Both the position numbers and the translations under genes were made by a program. Shown here piece by piece: positions 33,516-45,434 of a stretch of DNA of 64,000 nt (the first letter of the stretch is position 1; each line of letters opens with the position of its first letter). The notes under the pieces were generated by a model that was given only the letters and a program-made list of their open reading frames with translations, did no database searches and was not told where the DNA came from. Source of the DNA: Schistocerca nitens. Its lineage: Eukaryota; Arthropoda; Insecta; Orthoptera; Acrididae. Location of the stretch: the NCBI RefSeq assembly GCF_023898315.1, contig NC_064616.1:544351602-544415601 (forward strand), read 5' to 3'.

Positions 33516-34084
33516 GTATTTCCTTCCACATTATTATTTACAGCAGCTTTACTCTAACACAAATGATTTTGATGTCCAAGATAAGTTAAATTCTCTCATA
33601 TATTTCATACCTTCCAGAAATAGTGAGGATGTTGAATTTAATTTCAACCACTTTACCAAAGCACATCCCTCACCAGATTAGTATTGTAAGAAAATACGAT
33701 ACATTGTAACTAGATTCTTGAGTGTTAGGACTTGAACAACTGGTTACGTACCAATCGCCTCTTTCTGTACTCTCTCCTTTCTGGCGCCCCGTCTGAAATA
33801 CGTTGGAGACTATTATTTTAAATTGGGAAGGTATCGGCCACAAGATAATTAGTTTATTACATCCTTGCCATCCTTGTAGAATTAAGATACTGTTGGTCAT
33901 ATCTGCACTGCGATGCACCTCTCTACGGTTACAGATATTTAATTTCCGAGAATAACTGTTCAGTAACACTGTGCAGCTATAATCCACTTTTCATTTCACT
34001 GGCGTCGTAGAATCGATATATTCAACAGACACATAACCCCATCATTCTGAAATGCGATCGTTTTGAGAAAGGAACCACAGGATT

Positions 34085-34200
34085 CACCATCCTATCTACG
34101 ACGGGATAATGAAATCAGAGGCATAAGGTCGGATTGAACATGGCTGGGACAATAAGCATTGTGTGGCCTTTTCAAAGAACCCAGCCTTCTATTCGTCTAC
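34085..34200 (-). mobile_element. Eroded SINE fragment (738-975 family)
   Basis: The phrase 'tgtggccttttcaaagaacccagccttctattcgtct' resembles the conserved 'gccctttcaaaggaaccatcccggcatttgcct' body of that family. No head, tail or duplication remains. Confidence 0.45.
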
Positions 34201-34218
34201 GATATGCAGACACCGTGG

Positions 34219-34435
34219 TTCAAGAGGTTCAAATGGCTCTGAGCACTGTGGGACTTAACATCTATGGTCATTAGTCCCCTAGAACTTAGAACTACTTAAA
34301 CCTAACTAACCTAAGGACAGCACACAACATCCAGTCATCACGAGGCAGAGAAAATCCCTGACCCCGCCGGGAATCGAACCCGGGAACCCGGGCGTGGGAA
34401 GCAAGAACGCTACCGCACGACCACGAGCTGCGGAC
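34219..34435 (-). mobile_element. SINE with an alternative tRNA head
   Basis: On the minus strand the head (GCAGCTCGTGGTCGTGCGGT, B box GGTTCGATTCC) differs from the common GCCGGCC head, yet the 3' body after 'gtccttaggttagttaggtt' is the shared one. Flanks GCAGACACCGTGG (34206-34218) and GCAGACACCATGG (34436-34448) form a 13-bp target-site duplication with one mismatch. Confidence 0.9.
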
Positions 34436-34644
34436 GCAGACACCATGGAAAACTTAAATGTACATGAGCGGACGGGAATGTAAGTTCAGCTTATCCTGGG
34501 TGTGAGTAAACTACCGGTCGTTTGAATTCATCTTTCATACAGGACACCGTAGCTGCCTGACACGCACACGCGAATTAGTCATGCCTTGCACTAGAGAGCA
34601 GTGGAAAACACTGCCTAACAAAAAAAAAAAAAAGGTTAAGAGCG

Positions 34645-35560
34645 CAGATGCGGGGGAGCAAACAAAATGATACTTCAATTGTTGAAAGGGTATGTGTTGT
34701 GATTTCAGCAATTAAAACACAGACTCAGGTTCTGATAACACATGGTAATATGAAGCCACATATCGGTATGATGCTGCACCATCTCTGCCCTGGATGCACG
34801 CCATGGTTAATTTTGGAAGTACTTCGTAAAGCCGTTCTATCACCTCCTGGGGGAAGGTGATCCACGACTGTTGCAGGTGGTCCTTGATGTTCTGGATACT
34901 GGTACTGGGACGGAGTTAACGTCTGAACTTCTCTCACACATGTTTTGTTGGATACAGGTGTAGGGGTCTTGTATGCCGCTAGGGTACCTCACCATCACGC
35001 AGACTGTTCATGGAGATAGATGCCATGTGTGGATGCAAATTGCAAAATGACGCCACGATGCTCTCGCATATGATGTAACACATGAGGACGCCGGATATAA
35101 ATAATGTACCGTTGAGCCATCAGAATTTCCTCAATCATTTGCAGCCTTCCATCTGTGAGCTGTGGTAATACCTGAGCGCTCCTCACACCATGACGCCAGG
35201 AGTAACACCTCTGAGCCACTCCAAAGCAATGTAAGAATGAGAAATCTCCTCAAGTCGCTGCCATATGCGGGATCGCCAACCGGGGCAGTGCAGAACATGG
35301 TTCATCGCTGAAGATAATTCAGTGCCATTCATCGGTTGTCCATGCATCCTACCGACGGCACCACTCCAAAAGCAGCCGTATATTTTGTAGTGTTTACGAC
35401 AGCTCACGTAGTAGACAGTAGTTCCCTGCTCGACTGCACATAATTTCCGGCTAATGTCGCAGGATGAAACAGAATGCTGCAGTGAATCCATTACTTGTTC
35501 TCGGATAACAGAAACGGATGTGTATGGGCTACGATGTGCTTGGTGCGCAGTGCGACGTTC
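34645..35560 (-). pseudogene. Decayed Tc1-like transposase, second lineage
   Basis: Minus-strand frames in order recall a Tc1-like transposase: NGTELSSAMNHVLHC near the first catalytic region, TPGVMV, then MAQRYIIYIRRPHVLHHMREHRGVILQFA near 35040-35130 just before the second catalytic Asp region (the Asp itself is lost), and WITFPQEVIERLYEVLPK near 34800-34870 at the C-terminus. Stops and shifts break the gene. It lies in gene B's intron on the opposite strand. Confidence 0.72.
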
Positions 35561-35957
35561 CTCTCCTGTAGCGATCAGACGTCGTTAACAAGAACCTTTG
35601 CAATCAGTATGCTTGCCCTTACGTTTTCGTGTAGTCTAGCATAGAACCACAGTCACATACGATTGCCCAACAAATCAGGATGCTGTACGATTCTAGCCGA
35701 TGGAAGTTACCCGGAATTTAGGTTTATTTCCTAGAGAAATTTCAAGTGGTCATTTCTAGCACCTAGTCTACTTATGAATTGCGCTAGGTACATGGAAGAA
35801 CTCTGAAGCACCATGAGATTTTGAAGTAACCGTGTACGTATTTCTCTGAATGGTTTCTCGATCCATCATGGCAAAAGAGGAGCACAGCGTGCAGCGGTAT
35901 TAATTTCAGTTGATTTACTATTGCTTATGCTTCCACTACATTTATTTCCAGGCACCA

Positions 35958-36014
35958 GTCGACTGATGACCTCAGATGATAAGTCTCTTAGTGCTCAGAG
36001 CCATTTGAACCATT
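35958..36014 (+). mobile_element. 3' fragment of the major SINE family
   Basis: Only the 3' body 'gactgatgacctcagatgataag...gtgctcagagccatttgaaccatttttt' is present; the tRNA head is missing. It abuts a Tc1-like remnant. Confidence 0.8.
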
Positions 36015-36029
36015 TTTTGTCATAAAGCA

Positions 36030-36345
36030 GCTTCTGTGACGAAATGGTTTCTCTACAACACTACTCCTGACATGGACTGACCTACACATAGTCCCATCCT
36101 GAACCCAGTAGAACATATTTGGGAAGAGTTATACCGTCGACTTCCCTACAGAGGCCAGTGTCTCATATCACTACGTTCCCTCGGTTCTCGAGGAAGAATG
36201 AGCTACCATTCCTCCACACTCATTTAATCACCTCACTGAAAGTGTCCCAGGCAGAGCTGAAGCCACCATAAAGGCGAAGGGTGGACACTACCCATATTAA
36301 TGTTCCTTGTTTGGATATTTTTTACTAGACAATGTAGGTGCATAA
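36030..36345 (+). pseudogene. Tc1-like transposase C-terminal remnant
   Basis: The frame around 36095-36150 reads LNPVEHIWEELYRRLPYRG, which contains the third catalytic Glu context (usually PIEHxW) of Tc1/mariner transposases. It is followed by a non-coding end with AAGGGTGGACAC, a typical terminal segment of that element group. The first two catalytic regions are absent. Confidence 0.7.
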
Positions 36346-36770
36346 CATTGCGCTCGTCGTACCAAGTCGGCCAAACCGCTTTCCAAGGCCCCTACATGTA
36401 TGAAACGTTACCTCCCTCTGCGTATATGTTTGGTTTGCCACTTCCGTAGACTGAGTATTTGAATTTTACGGCAGTGTAACTTTAAGAGCAAAAAGACGCA
36501 ATGTGTAGGCTGTTCGCTACAAAGCAGCGAAAACCACACGGCTTTCTAGAGCAGATAGTTAACAAAATATGACTAGCCACACGGGTTAGTGTCATTCATG
36601 ACAAGGCAAAGTGACAAATTAATTGCGTAAGACAAAGACGGTAAGACCAGTTATAAACTGTTCACTCTAATAGTTAATATAAATGAAAATGGAAAAGATA
36701 CAGATGGAAAAAAGTAAGTAACTATTTATTTTTTCGAAAGTTACTAATACGTTTATCCTGTGTGAAACAG

Positions 36771-36868
36771 AACGGTCAATGCCCTCATGGAAAAACGAAT
36801 GCGGCTGCATATGGAACCATCACTGTACCCAAGGCGTGCACCTCGTCTTCTGAAGCAACTCGAAGGCC
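36771..36868 (+). other. Possible gene B exon (low confidence)
   Basis: A good branch point and acceptor (TACTAAT, then TTTATCCTGTGTGAAACAG) precede an open stretch that partly aligns with window positions 1-52 of gene A in the ACT.SSEA.RR frame. No convincing donor is visible in either copy, and gene A has a 10-base gap relative to B here, so it may be intronic. A pyrimidine tract (36869-36925) follows. Confidence 0.25.
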
Positions 36869-37886
36869 CTGATATCTCTCTCTCTTTTTTCTTTTTCTTT
36901 TTTCTTGTTTCTTTTTTTTTTTGGGTTGCCCCTTGTACATCAGAAGTTTCGGGAGACTATATAGGTTTTAATGAAGTAAAAATGACATAATTTTTTTTTT
37001 CATTTACTGCTCTGAGGTCACTTAACTTACCCGAAAACTATATGGAAACGCTTCGTTCAGTTTTTCATGGCAGACTTAATATTTCTCTGAAGTTCTTTTT
37101 CTATTTCTTAATCTGTTGTCATATGAAGTCACTGATTTCAGTAGTGGGTACTTTGCTTTACTAGCCAGATATATAAACGGTACGAAAAAACACTAGTACA
37201 GATTTTAATTTCTTCATACAGTAATGTGACAAGCAGAGTAGACGAATTCAGTAGTAGAGGGGAATCACAACGAATGTTTGAAATGTCCCCCAAATGTTAC
37301 GGTACATCCATGTATTTCGAACATGAAACTGACATATAAGTTACGAACTTGCTATCCACAATGTTTTCCTGAAGTTTATTCTCATCATACTCGCATACAA
37401 TAAGGCCTCTCAGTCACTCCACGTATATAAAAGGCTGAATTCGCACAAAGAACTAAGCAGATATTGTCATCCGTTGTACTGAGTACGTTGACAGAAAGTT
37501 AGATGTCCGAGTGATATTAAGTAAAGAGCAGTATTTGTAGTTTATGTTCAATGTAGTTTTCTCCAGAGTGTAATTTCTGGGTAAGGAATTCAACCATATG
37601 TCAACTGACACTATGAAAGTACATGCCATCCTCCACAAATGTTCGTTTCAGCTCATTTTTCTCACATTGTTAACATGATGGCAATTATTTGCGCAGAGAT
37701 GCGGGTGATTTCTTCCACATTAAATAATTTTGCACTTATCGAGCACGATTTCTGTTCACTGTGTATGTACTACTTCGGCCAACATATCAGGTAAAGGCAA
37801 ATTTCCTTCTACAAAGATAGCTCTATTAATTTGCAAAATATAATAGTGCTAAAAATGCCTGAAAGGTATTTTTTATTTTGTTCCAG

Positions 37887-37980
37887 CATCCCAAGGAACA
37901 CAACAGCGCCCTATCGTTGATGATAACGCTCCATTTTTTGATGACTTCCGAGGTTACCGGTCCACAAATGACATTTCAAA
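37887..37980 (+). CDS. Gene B internal exon, 94 nt, paralogue of the gene A exon
   Basis: The acceptor is TTTTTATTTTGTTCCAG and the donor GTGAGTATCC. The exon is open in one frame, with 30 whole residues including RPIVDDNAPFFDDFRG, and aligns without gaps to 2545-2638 of gene A. It ends with two bases (AA) that, joined to the G starting the 45435 exon, make a Lys codon and continue in frame. Conservation of length, phase and reading frame after sequence divergence of about one quarter argues for selection on coding for at least part of the copies' history. Protein family unknown. Confidence 0.72.
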
Positions 37981-38116
37981 GTGAGTATCCTCATGATGAC
38001 ACCAATCAATGACCCGGTACTTACTTCCATTCAAGGAAGCCATGTATAAAAAGTGCCGTCACATGTACTGTGAGTCAGTTAACCCATCAGCACAGAGATG
38101 GCGCTGAGATATTCTT

Positions 38117-38305
38117 GCCGGCCGTTGTGGCCGAGTGGTTCTAGGCGCTTCAGTCCGGAACCGCGCTGCTGCTAGGGTCGCCGGTTCGAATCCTGCCTAG
38201 GGCAGGGATGTGTGTGATGCCCTTAGGATAGTTAGGTTTAAGTAGTCAAAGTCTAGGGGACTGGTGACCTCAGATGTTAAGTCCTATGGTGCTTAGAGCC
38301 ATTTT
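38117..38305 (+). mobile_element. tRNA-derived SINE (major family) with perfect TSD
   Basis: Starts GCCGGCCGTTGTGGCCG, B box GGTTCGAATCC, and ends within the common body at GCTTAGAGCCATTT. The perfect 12-bp duplication TGAGATATTCTT flanks it at 38105-38116 and 38306-38317. It is absent from the matching gene A intron, so it post-dates the duplication. Confidence 0.93.
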
Positions 38306-38504
38306 TGAGATATTCTTCCCAGTTTCTATATAGTGCCAATATTTGGAACTCAAGGAGTTTGTCCAAAGATTAAGGACAATATCTGATGTCTTCTAAAACC
38401 TTAGCCATGTATGCCAATGACGAACTGAATTACTTACACAACTGTAGCATCGTATCGCACACGCTTTGGCCTTGACGACAGGCGCAAGTGATCGTAATGT
38501 GGAC

Positions 38505-39375
38505 CTACATCTACAAGGTATTCCAGATATGTTGCGACAAATTTCAAGGACTTTAAAATTTGCTGTGAGGAACTAGTCGAGCATAAGAATCCGCGTCCGG
38601 CAACGTCATCAGCGCAACAGAGCATCCAATTCATAGGAGACAAGGTCAAGGGCTTTCTACGCTGCAGATAGCTCCATCTTCTCCACTGGCGATCGTGGCA
38701 AGCCGTCGCGATCACTGAATAACAAACAATACAGTGAGACGTTCCGTCAACAGCCCTTCAGCCACATTTGCTGCCGAAGGGGTGGCTTAGTTGCAGTTTC
38801 TGACGACTGTGATCTTCGAGGATCTGTAGCGCCATCGGATGACGTTTCTCGACACGGGTTCCAGACCTCGATTTGGTCCTCAAGACAGCTGTGGGCCGTG
38901 TGCAGCTGGAATGATCTGGAATCCCTGATACGTCTAGATACAAGCCTGACAGGTGACACGTGCGTATGCATTCTGTGTGATCACCTGCATACGTTCATGT
39001 CCACTGTGCAATCCAACGGACTTCCGCAATTCCAGCAGAAGAATGCGACACTTCACACGACCATAATTGCTGCAGAGTAGCTCCAGAAACACTCTTATGA
39101 GTTTGAAGACTTCCACCGGCCACTAAACTCCCCAGACATGAACATTACGGAGTTTATCTTGGGTGCCTTGCAATGTGCTGTTCAGAAGAAATCTCCATCC
39201 CGTCGTACTCTTAAGGATTTATCGACAGCCCTGCAGGATTCATAGTGTCAGTGTCGTTTAGGACTACTTCAGACGTAAATCAAGTCCATGCCACGCCGTG
39301 TTGGGGAAATTCTGCGTCCTTGCGGGGCCCTACATGACGTTACGAAGGTGTACCAGTGCCTTTGACTCAACAGCG
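38505..39375 (+). mobile_element. Foldback element copy B with Tc1-like transposase remnant
   Basis: Inverted arms (about 38515-38620 and 38740-38890) match the arms of the element at 3028-4254 and occupy the corresponding intron position. From 38880 the plus strand encodes Tc1-like remnants: QQKNATLHTTIIAAE near 39039-39080 (second Asp replaced), then SPDMNITEFILGALQ near 39130-39175 and SMPRRVGEIL near 39290-39320. Stops break the frame. This links the foldback family to Tc1/mariner transposons. Confidence 0.7.
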
Positions 39376-42325
39376 TATAATAAGTGAGGAGTTTACAGGT
39401 TACAGTAACACAAAGCAGCGATGAATTTTGAAACCAGGCTTCAGGAACACCTGCCCATAAACAAAGGCAGATAAAGCAATACTTTCCAATTGCAAAACAT
39501 CTGTTGGCGTCTGACCATTGCCCGTCTACTATTAATAATGTGCAAGTGTTGCTGAAATTATTCTGTTCTGTACTCTTCTGTTGTAGCAGGGCGGTACAGC
39601 AAACAGTTTCGCATTATTTCAGGATAAAAATTTTGCATTTCTCCCATAAGCGACGCAAACTCAATTTAAATGAAGAATTTGAGATCGTTATACCCATTTT
39701 TTTGGTGTTGATGGCCTACGCACCGCCCAGCTAATCAGCAAAAATCGATCGTTGTTGGGTAATGGTCATTTTCAAAGAAATTAATCTCGCTGCGGCGAAG
39801 TATGCTGGTGTCTCTTTTATTTTATGTTTCATACCCTTATCTTTAAGGCATTTTTAAATTCTTGTTTTTCTATAATGATATAGCTCATCATGCAAGGCTC
39901 TCTGTTGTTAGTCATTATACACTATGAAATTTTGGATTTCATCACTAATTGTATCATTATTCACAGTATTATTATCACCTATACCACCTTTTCCCATCAT
40001 TAATAGACATTCTTCATCCAATTATTTAACATATTTATCCCCATTAACTATCTCATTGTAAGCATGTTTGAACACCTCACTTGTTTACATAAATCCCTCA
40101 TTTGCCTGGCATAATAATGCTTGCTAATCTCCCAGTCCTCAGGTGCCCACTTCTGAAAATATTTTGCATTGGCTATCGAATCATCAAAATCAACATCACT
40201 CTCAGCCTTATTCTCCCATGCTCCCTTGAAAAAATGTGTCTGCCCAGTTTCTTCACTCATAGTATTAGCAACAGACATATACTTACCTGACTCAACAAAA
40301 TCCCACACAGTTTCAATCACAATATCAACACCTGCAGCAGCATTCTGCTCATTAAAAACTTCACCCACAAGTACTGCTCGTTCATTGGTTACAGGAACTA
40401 GTGCCTACTCACTGGTAAATTCCCTATCCACATAAATTAACAACATATTCTGCAGCCTTGTACGGCATATCAACACAATTACCCATGACAATATCTGATA
40501 CATGATGTACTGCCTCCTCACTATTTAATACATTCACGCTGATGAAACACATAGCTTGTTGTATATCTCCATGTACAACAACATTTGAATCAGGCACTGT
40601 GGCCTCCACATAATTTATACCTCTTACCACTGGTAAAAGTTCCATTGCATTCAGCACATTGCTATCTCTGCTCTAATTCACATAAACACTCTCAGCATCA
40701 CACTACATATTTTCTCCCACAGGTTGCACAGCTGATACATTCTCATTGCTTAACATAAGTGCCAAGCCAGTACTATTTGAATCATTATCCCCACATTTTG
40801 GTCCCTTTTATTTAACAAACTGGCAACATTTATTTCTCCCTTGTGATTCCTACATTCGCTATTATTTTTACTTCCAAACGCCCTCCTCTTATCATGCTGA
40901 TTAAATCAGCCTCCAAACATTTTATCATTACCTATAATTGCCTCCATTCCATGACTATTAGAGGATCTACCATTATTTCTCCCACAATTCTTTTCCCATC
41001 ACATGCTCCAATTTCCTGCATGGTTTGTTGTCCCAAATTGGACCCTGTTTGGAACAAGTCCCAGTTTAATGAATTTTCCCGCTGGGGTCTCCTTGCATTA
41101 ATTTGTCCTCTCTCATCTCTCTGTTCTTGCATTGGCCTTTGATCATTCAAGTTTCCTTTTCCCCATGCACCTCTCTGGTACCACACATCATTAAATCTTT
41201 GCCTATTATCCCTCCAAGTTCCATTTTGAATTCTATATCTGCTTTCACTCCTCCTTGAATTATGGTGGTAATTACCCCAACTTACACTATTTCTTCACTC
41301 TACTGGAGAGGGACTATTCCCTGAATTATTACCTCCTACGTTTGGCTTGTAGAACACTATCTGGCCCATCCTCTCAATAAAATCCAGGAAATTTTCTACA
41401 TAGTCTGTTGAATAATGTATCAGGTCCCACTGTACATTTCGGGTAACCTTCTCCTTAGACTAGAATTCTCAGTCAAATATCCAAACGGCCTATTCATATA
41501 TACCAACTTTCTTAATTCCTCCTGACAAAATTCTCTCATAGTTTGCCTACCTCCTCTGTAAACTGGCCCATTCAAAAAGTCATTCTATAATCCGCATTTT
41601 GCTTGGCTCCAATACCTATTTAGAAACCTCTGTTGAAATTACTATATGATTTAAATTGTTCACATTTATTTGCCCCAGTCTGAGCAGAACACCCCAACAA
41701 TCTTTTTACCATTTTGATTTTGCTGTTTTAAATCATACCATCAATAAAACAATCTCTGAATGCTGCCAGAAAATCTACTGCATGCTACTTGCTTTCCCTC
41801 TGAAAAGTCTTACCACTGAGTACTTGTACCATAGGCCACCCCATACTTCCATTAGCCCCACATAATTCTATATTACTTAATCTACTGTTAACTTGTTCAG
41901 TTTCTGTATTACTCCTTACAGTAGCAGCAGCCAAATTATCAACTTCCTTTCTTAGGTCGGTAGGTGTCCCTGCCAGCTGACCTAATAATAGAGTTCTGGT
42001 TTTATCACAACTCACAACAGTCTTCTGATCCACACCAATGAGACCTTGCCTTGTCTCATCATTCCTTGTGTCACACAACTGCCTCCCAGAATCCTTTCTA
42101 CCCCTTAATACAACAGCGACTGCATCAATTTTAGCATTCGAATTGCCTTCTATCTCCTCAATTTTTTTCTGATAAATTCTCCATTGATCATTTAATTCCC
42201 TGATTTTTGCCCCCAAAGAACTTTTACATATCCCCCATATCCGTTTTTAATTCAGTCTTGAAATCCCCCATTTCAGTTTTAATTCAGATCTGAATTCCCA
42301 CATTCGGATCGTTAATGGTCTAAGC

Positions 42326-43423
42326 CAGGGCTTAAAAACTGGTCGGTTTTGAGCGCGAGTACTCGCGTCTGCTCAGGCACGTGCTCGCGAGCAGGTGCAA
42401 GGTCGCGGAGTAGGGAAGGAGGGGAGGGAGGGGAAATGCGCGCGCATGTTTGAATGTGATCTCGTGTTCTTAGCAGATTTAACTAGCCATCTGAATGCTT
42501 TGAACATTTTACTACAAGGTAAAGATCTGCTAATTACTGATTTCATAGATCGAATACGAGCTTTTAAAATGAAATTGACACTTTGGGTGAGTCAGCTGGA
42601 AACAGGAAACCTAGCTCATTATCCTAAATTATCATCCATGCAAGATGTTCAAAAAGACTGTGAACGTCATTCACATAGTTTAGTTGATCAGCGCTTTCAA
42701 GATCTGACAGCACTAGACAGTGATTTTGATCTGTTCTCTCCATATTCAGCGAATATTTAAGAGATTCGTCCTGAGCTGCAACAAGAAATTATTGACCCGC
42801 AGTGTGACAGCGAATACAGAGACAAATTTCAGAACAAGAAAAACATTTTGGAATTCTACAGACACTTCCCTCAGGATAGATTTCCTCGTTTGCACAAACT
42901 GGCGGCTACAATAATATCAATGTTCGGTTCCATGTATCTTTGTGAACAACTGTTCTCTGCAATGAAATGTAACAAGACGAGCCTGAGAAATGCATTGTCT
43001 GATCGAAATTTAAACTGCACGCTGCGCCTAAAATGCACAAGAACAATTATTCCGAACATAGACACAATTGTAAAGGGCAAAAAGTACAAGCTAACCGAGA
43101 ATTGCACACTTCAGTGACACCTTTTATTGTGTAACAGTTCACAAATTAATGCAAATTTAGAGGCATACACTAAGCTAATAAAATTATGTGGCATGTTTAT
43201 ATTCTCCTTTATTTGTTTCATTTGTCGCAGTAATAATTCGTGAGTGATATCCCGGCAGGTGGCCGCGGATTTACATTGAGTGGCGGCAGCTGTTGTGTGC
43301 CCCACGTGACTCTCCCCGCTCTCCGCTCTGTTCCGGTAGTGGGGATAGCGTGCTCGAGCTGCTCTGTGCTTGCGCCTTGCTGCTCACAGCTTGCTCCGCG
43401 AGCACGTATGTTGTGAAGCCCTG
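42326..43423 (+). mobile_element. hAT transposon, internally deleted, perfect 8-bp TSD
   Basis: The ends CAGGGCTT... and ...AAGCCCTG are short hAT-type inverted repeats, and the perfect 8-bp target duplication GTCTAAGC flanks it at 42318-42325 and 43424-43431. At 1,098 bp it is much shorter than an autonomous hAT element and retains only the C-terminal transposase region. It is inserted in the gag-like gene of an LTR element. Confidence 0.93.
42449..43117 (+). pseudogene. hAT transposase C-terminal part with one stop
   Basis: The frame contains a region resembling GTF2IRD2/ZBED-type hAT proteins (LTLWVSQLETGNLAHYP) and the hAT dimerisation domain (LHKLAATIISMFGSMYLCEQ, then LFSAMK and LRNALSDRNLN). 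A single in-frame TAA at 42758-42760 splits it; the same frame resumes and runs to 43117. The BED zinc finger and most of the catalytic core are missing, so the element must have depended on another source of transposase. Confidence 0.82.
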
Positions 43424-43990
43424 GTCTAAGCAATGCCACTACACTAGCTTCTGCTTCTTCTCCCTGTCCGTGTGGGCTATGAGGCTGACTCCCACTTCCT
43501 GTAGACTCAACATCACTAGCTGACTTCTTTATCATCATCTCGCTAAACTTGGACTCCATAGCTAAAATGCCTGTGAGATAAAGAACTGAGAAAGTAACGC
43601 TCCTGCTACCAACACTTAGCTGCGTTGAGACTGCTGCTGCGTGACGACTGATACCTGATTCTGTCGGCCGCCATGCGGTGAAGTGAGGTGTGGTGCGGTG
43701 TGGCGTGGAACGTCTTCCACGTTGGAGGCAGAAGCGCGCACAGTTCCGGAGTGCGACAGCAAAGTCGGCGTGACGACGTTTGGCGGCCAGCGGCGCTTCA
43801 CCTCCCGCTTTGGTGGTCAAACGTCGGATTCAGCGTACTACTCGGCAAAGGGTAACACGTTTCTCCCAATCTTCTCCACTTTTAAACGCAATACTGCATT
43901 CAGTACCGAGCCTGTTCAGTTAAGACAATCCCAGACGAGCACCCATATTCCGACAGTATTGGGCACTACACATTGAAGTTTGAATAGTTT

Positions 43991-44004
43991 GGCTCGAGCC
44001 CCCA
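43991..44004 (-). promoter_or_regulatory. Primer-binding site of the LTR element (tRNA-Pro type)
   Basis: On the minus strand TGGGGGCTCGAGCC directly follows the CA that ends the putative 5' LTR. The first ten bases match the 3' end complement of tRNA-Pro as used by several retroelements. It supports the strand and the LTR boundary. Confidence 0.6.
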
Positions 44005-44683
44005 TGTGCTACGTCACGAAAATATATATTTTGTTACACCGAGCTTAACTGAGTGGCCCAGAGATGTGGTTAGTCTCAATGTTCAGCTACATTTTTCGTC
44101 GTAGGGTGCCGGCTCACACCCCTTAAAATTTTTAAATTCCGTCGCTAGTTTTATCTCTTTAAATTTATTTATTACCAAAACGCAGTTTCTCTCAGTCTAA
44201 TTTCATATTCCGAATCCTCATTCAAAATGGTACACACCATGCTAAACAGGCTATGATTGCTCGATGCATCCCTACTATCCGCATCTGTAGACACTTCGAT
44301 CATATTAATCGGCCAAAGCATTGCCAATATATTAGCTTTTGATCTTTCATAATTTTACAATTTTTTGGACTACAGTAACTTTTAAACTATTAGATTTTTT
44401 GTGGCGCGTCTAGATAATTTAGCTTTACATATGTTTCTGTCCATGAGTGCCAACTCGCACCTTCGTGTCACTCTTAGTTAAGTTTTTTTCAGCTTTTCTC
44501 TGGCATATAAATTTCTTCAAGCGCACATACACGGCCATATGCGCCGCTGCCTAGCGTCCGCTTGGGTTTTTCCAAGGCCGCGTAACGCTAGCCGCTCGCC
44601 ATTTCCCCATAGCAACCGCCAGCAACGTGCTCTGTGACGGGAAACTGCCGCTCTAATCTCACCCCACAGCTTGTACGCTCACA
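44005..44683 (-). mobile_element. Putative 5' LTR of the retroelement in gene B's last intron
   Basis: Read on the minus strand, it would begin TGTGAGCG and end GTAGCACA (TG...CA). The outer end is placed at 44683 because sequence from about 44690 onward aligns again with gene A (from about 4683), marking the insertion point. No matching 3' LTR was identified on the left side, so the element is probably truncated there and the target duplication cannot be confirmed. Confidence 0.5.
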
Positions 44684-45434
44684 GTCTGGAAATATATTTT
44701 ATGTCTATGAAACATCTTACGTTCATCGGTAGATTGACAAAGGGTTTTATAGCTCAGTATTTCACCCATTCCTCTGCCAAAGTTAGACTGAGTAAAGGAT
44801 ATTGCAGATCATTAGTTTCCTTCTAGTGTTGTAAAATTGATATGGACTGTTGATAACAAATTACATAAATAAATAAATTTGCTATGAAGCTGTGGTTAAT
44901 ATTCACGGTTGCTAATTATATGAGGGTGAACTCCAGCAAATCTAGTTAGCACGAATTTATTAGAAATGTAAGCTTTCCGATTAAGTTCCAATGTAATCTG
45001 TCTTATGCACCACCCATTGCCCACCTTAACGAAAAACACAGTCATACTTCAGCATCTACATTCTACGATTTACTGTTCGGGCTAAAGTGTTAAAGAAAGT
45101 GTTACAAGGCTCTTCTCGCATTTTGATGCAACTCAGCATTCATCCCTGCAGTAAAATTTTGCCCTAGTTGTTCTACCTAATTAACTAGAGTCGAGTATAC
45201 TTCATATTTGAGATGAAACAACACAGAAATATCCTGATTATTGAAGTCATGTTATCTCAGAGGCTAAGGTACATTACCTGCTCTGCCCTGTCATGGCAGA
45301 CCACATCTTACATGAGCAGTAAAATGTCAAGGTACCCCATTATGCATCTACCACATTCCCAAACCAATGGATAAAAGCACATAAAGTTTTAACTCTAAAA
45401 GGGATTGTCACATTGTTTTTTCGTTTTTGTGTAG

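Larger units (their letters stand above)
40050..43560 (-). pseudogene. LTR-retroelement gag-like gene, broken, hAT inserted
   Basis: Minus-strand coding begins with ATG at 43560 (MESKFSEMMIKKS), runs through a Ser/His/Pro-rich start, is interrupted by a hAT element (42326-43423), and continues as a coiled, Glu/Lys-rich region (41785-42216) and an Asn/Arg-rich region (about 40930-41660). Shifted frames at 40048-40657 may be the gag end or protease region. The layout parallels the gag-like remnant at 25246-26480. Several stops and frame changes show it is dead. A primer-binding site (43991-44004) and LTR (44005-44683) lie upstream in element orientation. Confidence 0.6.

Noticed and set aside
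36771..36868. Possible additional exon of gene B aligned with window positions 1-52
   Set aside because: The acceptor looks good, but there is no donor, gene A has a 10-base gap, and three reading frames compete. Kept only as a low-confidence feature.
43218..43820. 200-codon minus-strand frame as a gene
   Set aside because: It mixes hAT terminal DNA (below 43423) with the start of the LTR element's gag-like gene; only the part from the ATG at 43560 down to the insertion is likely coding.
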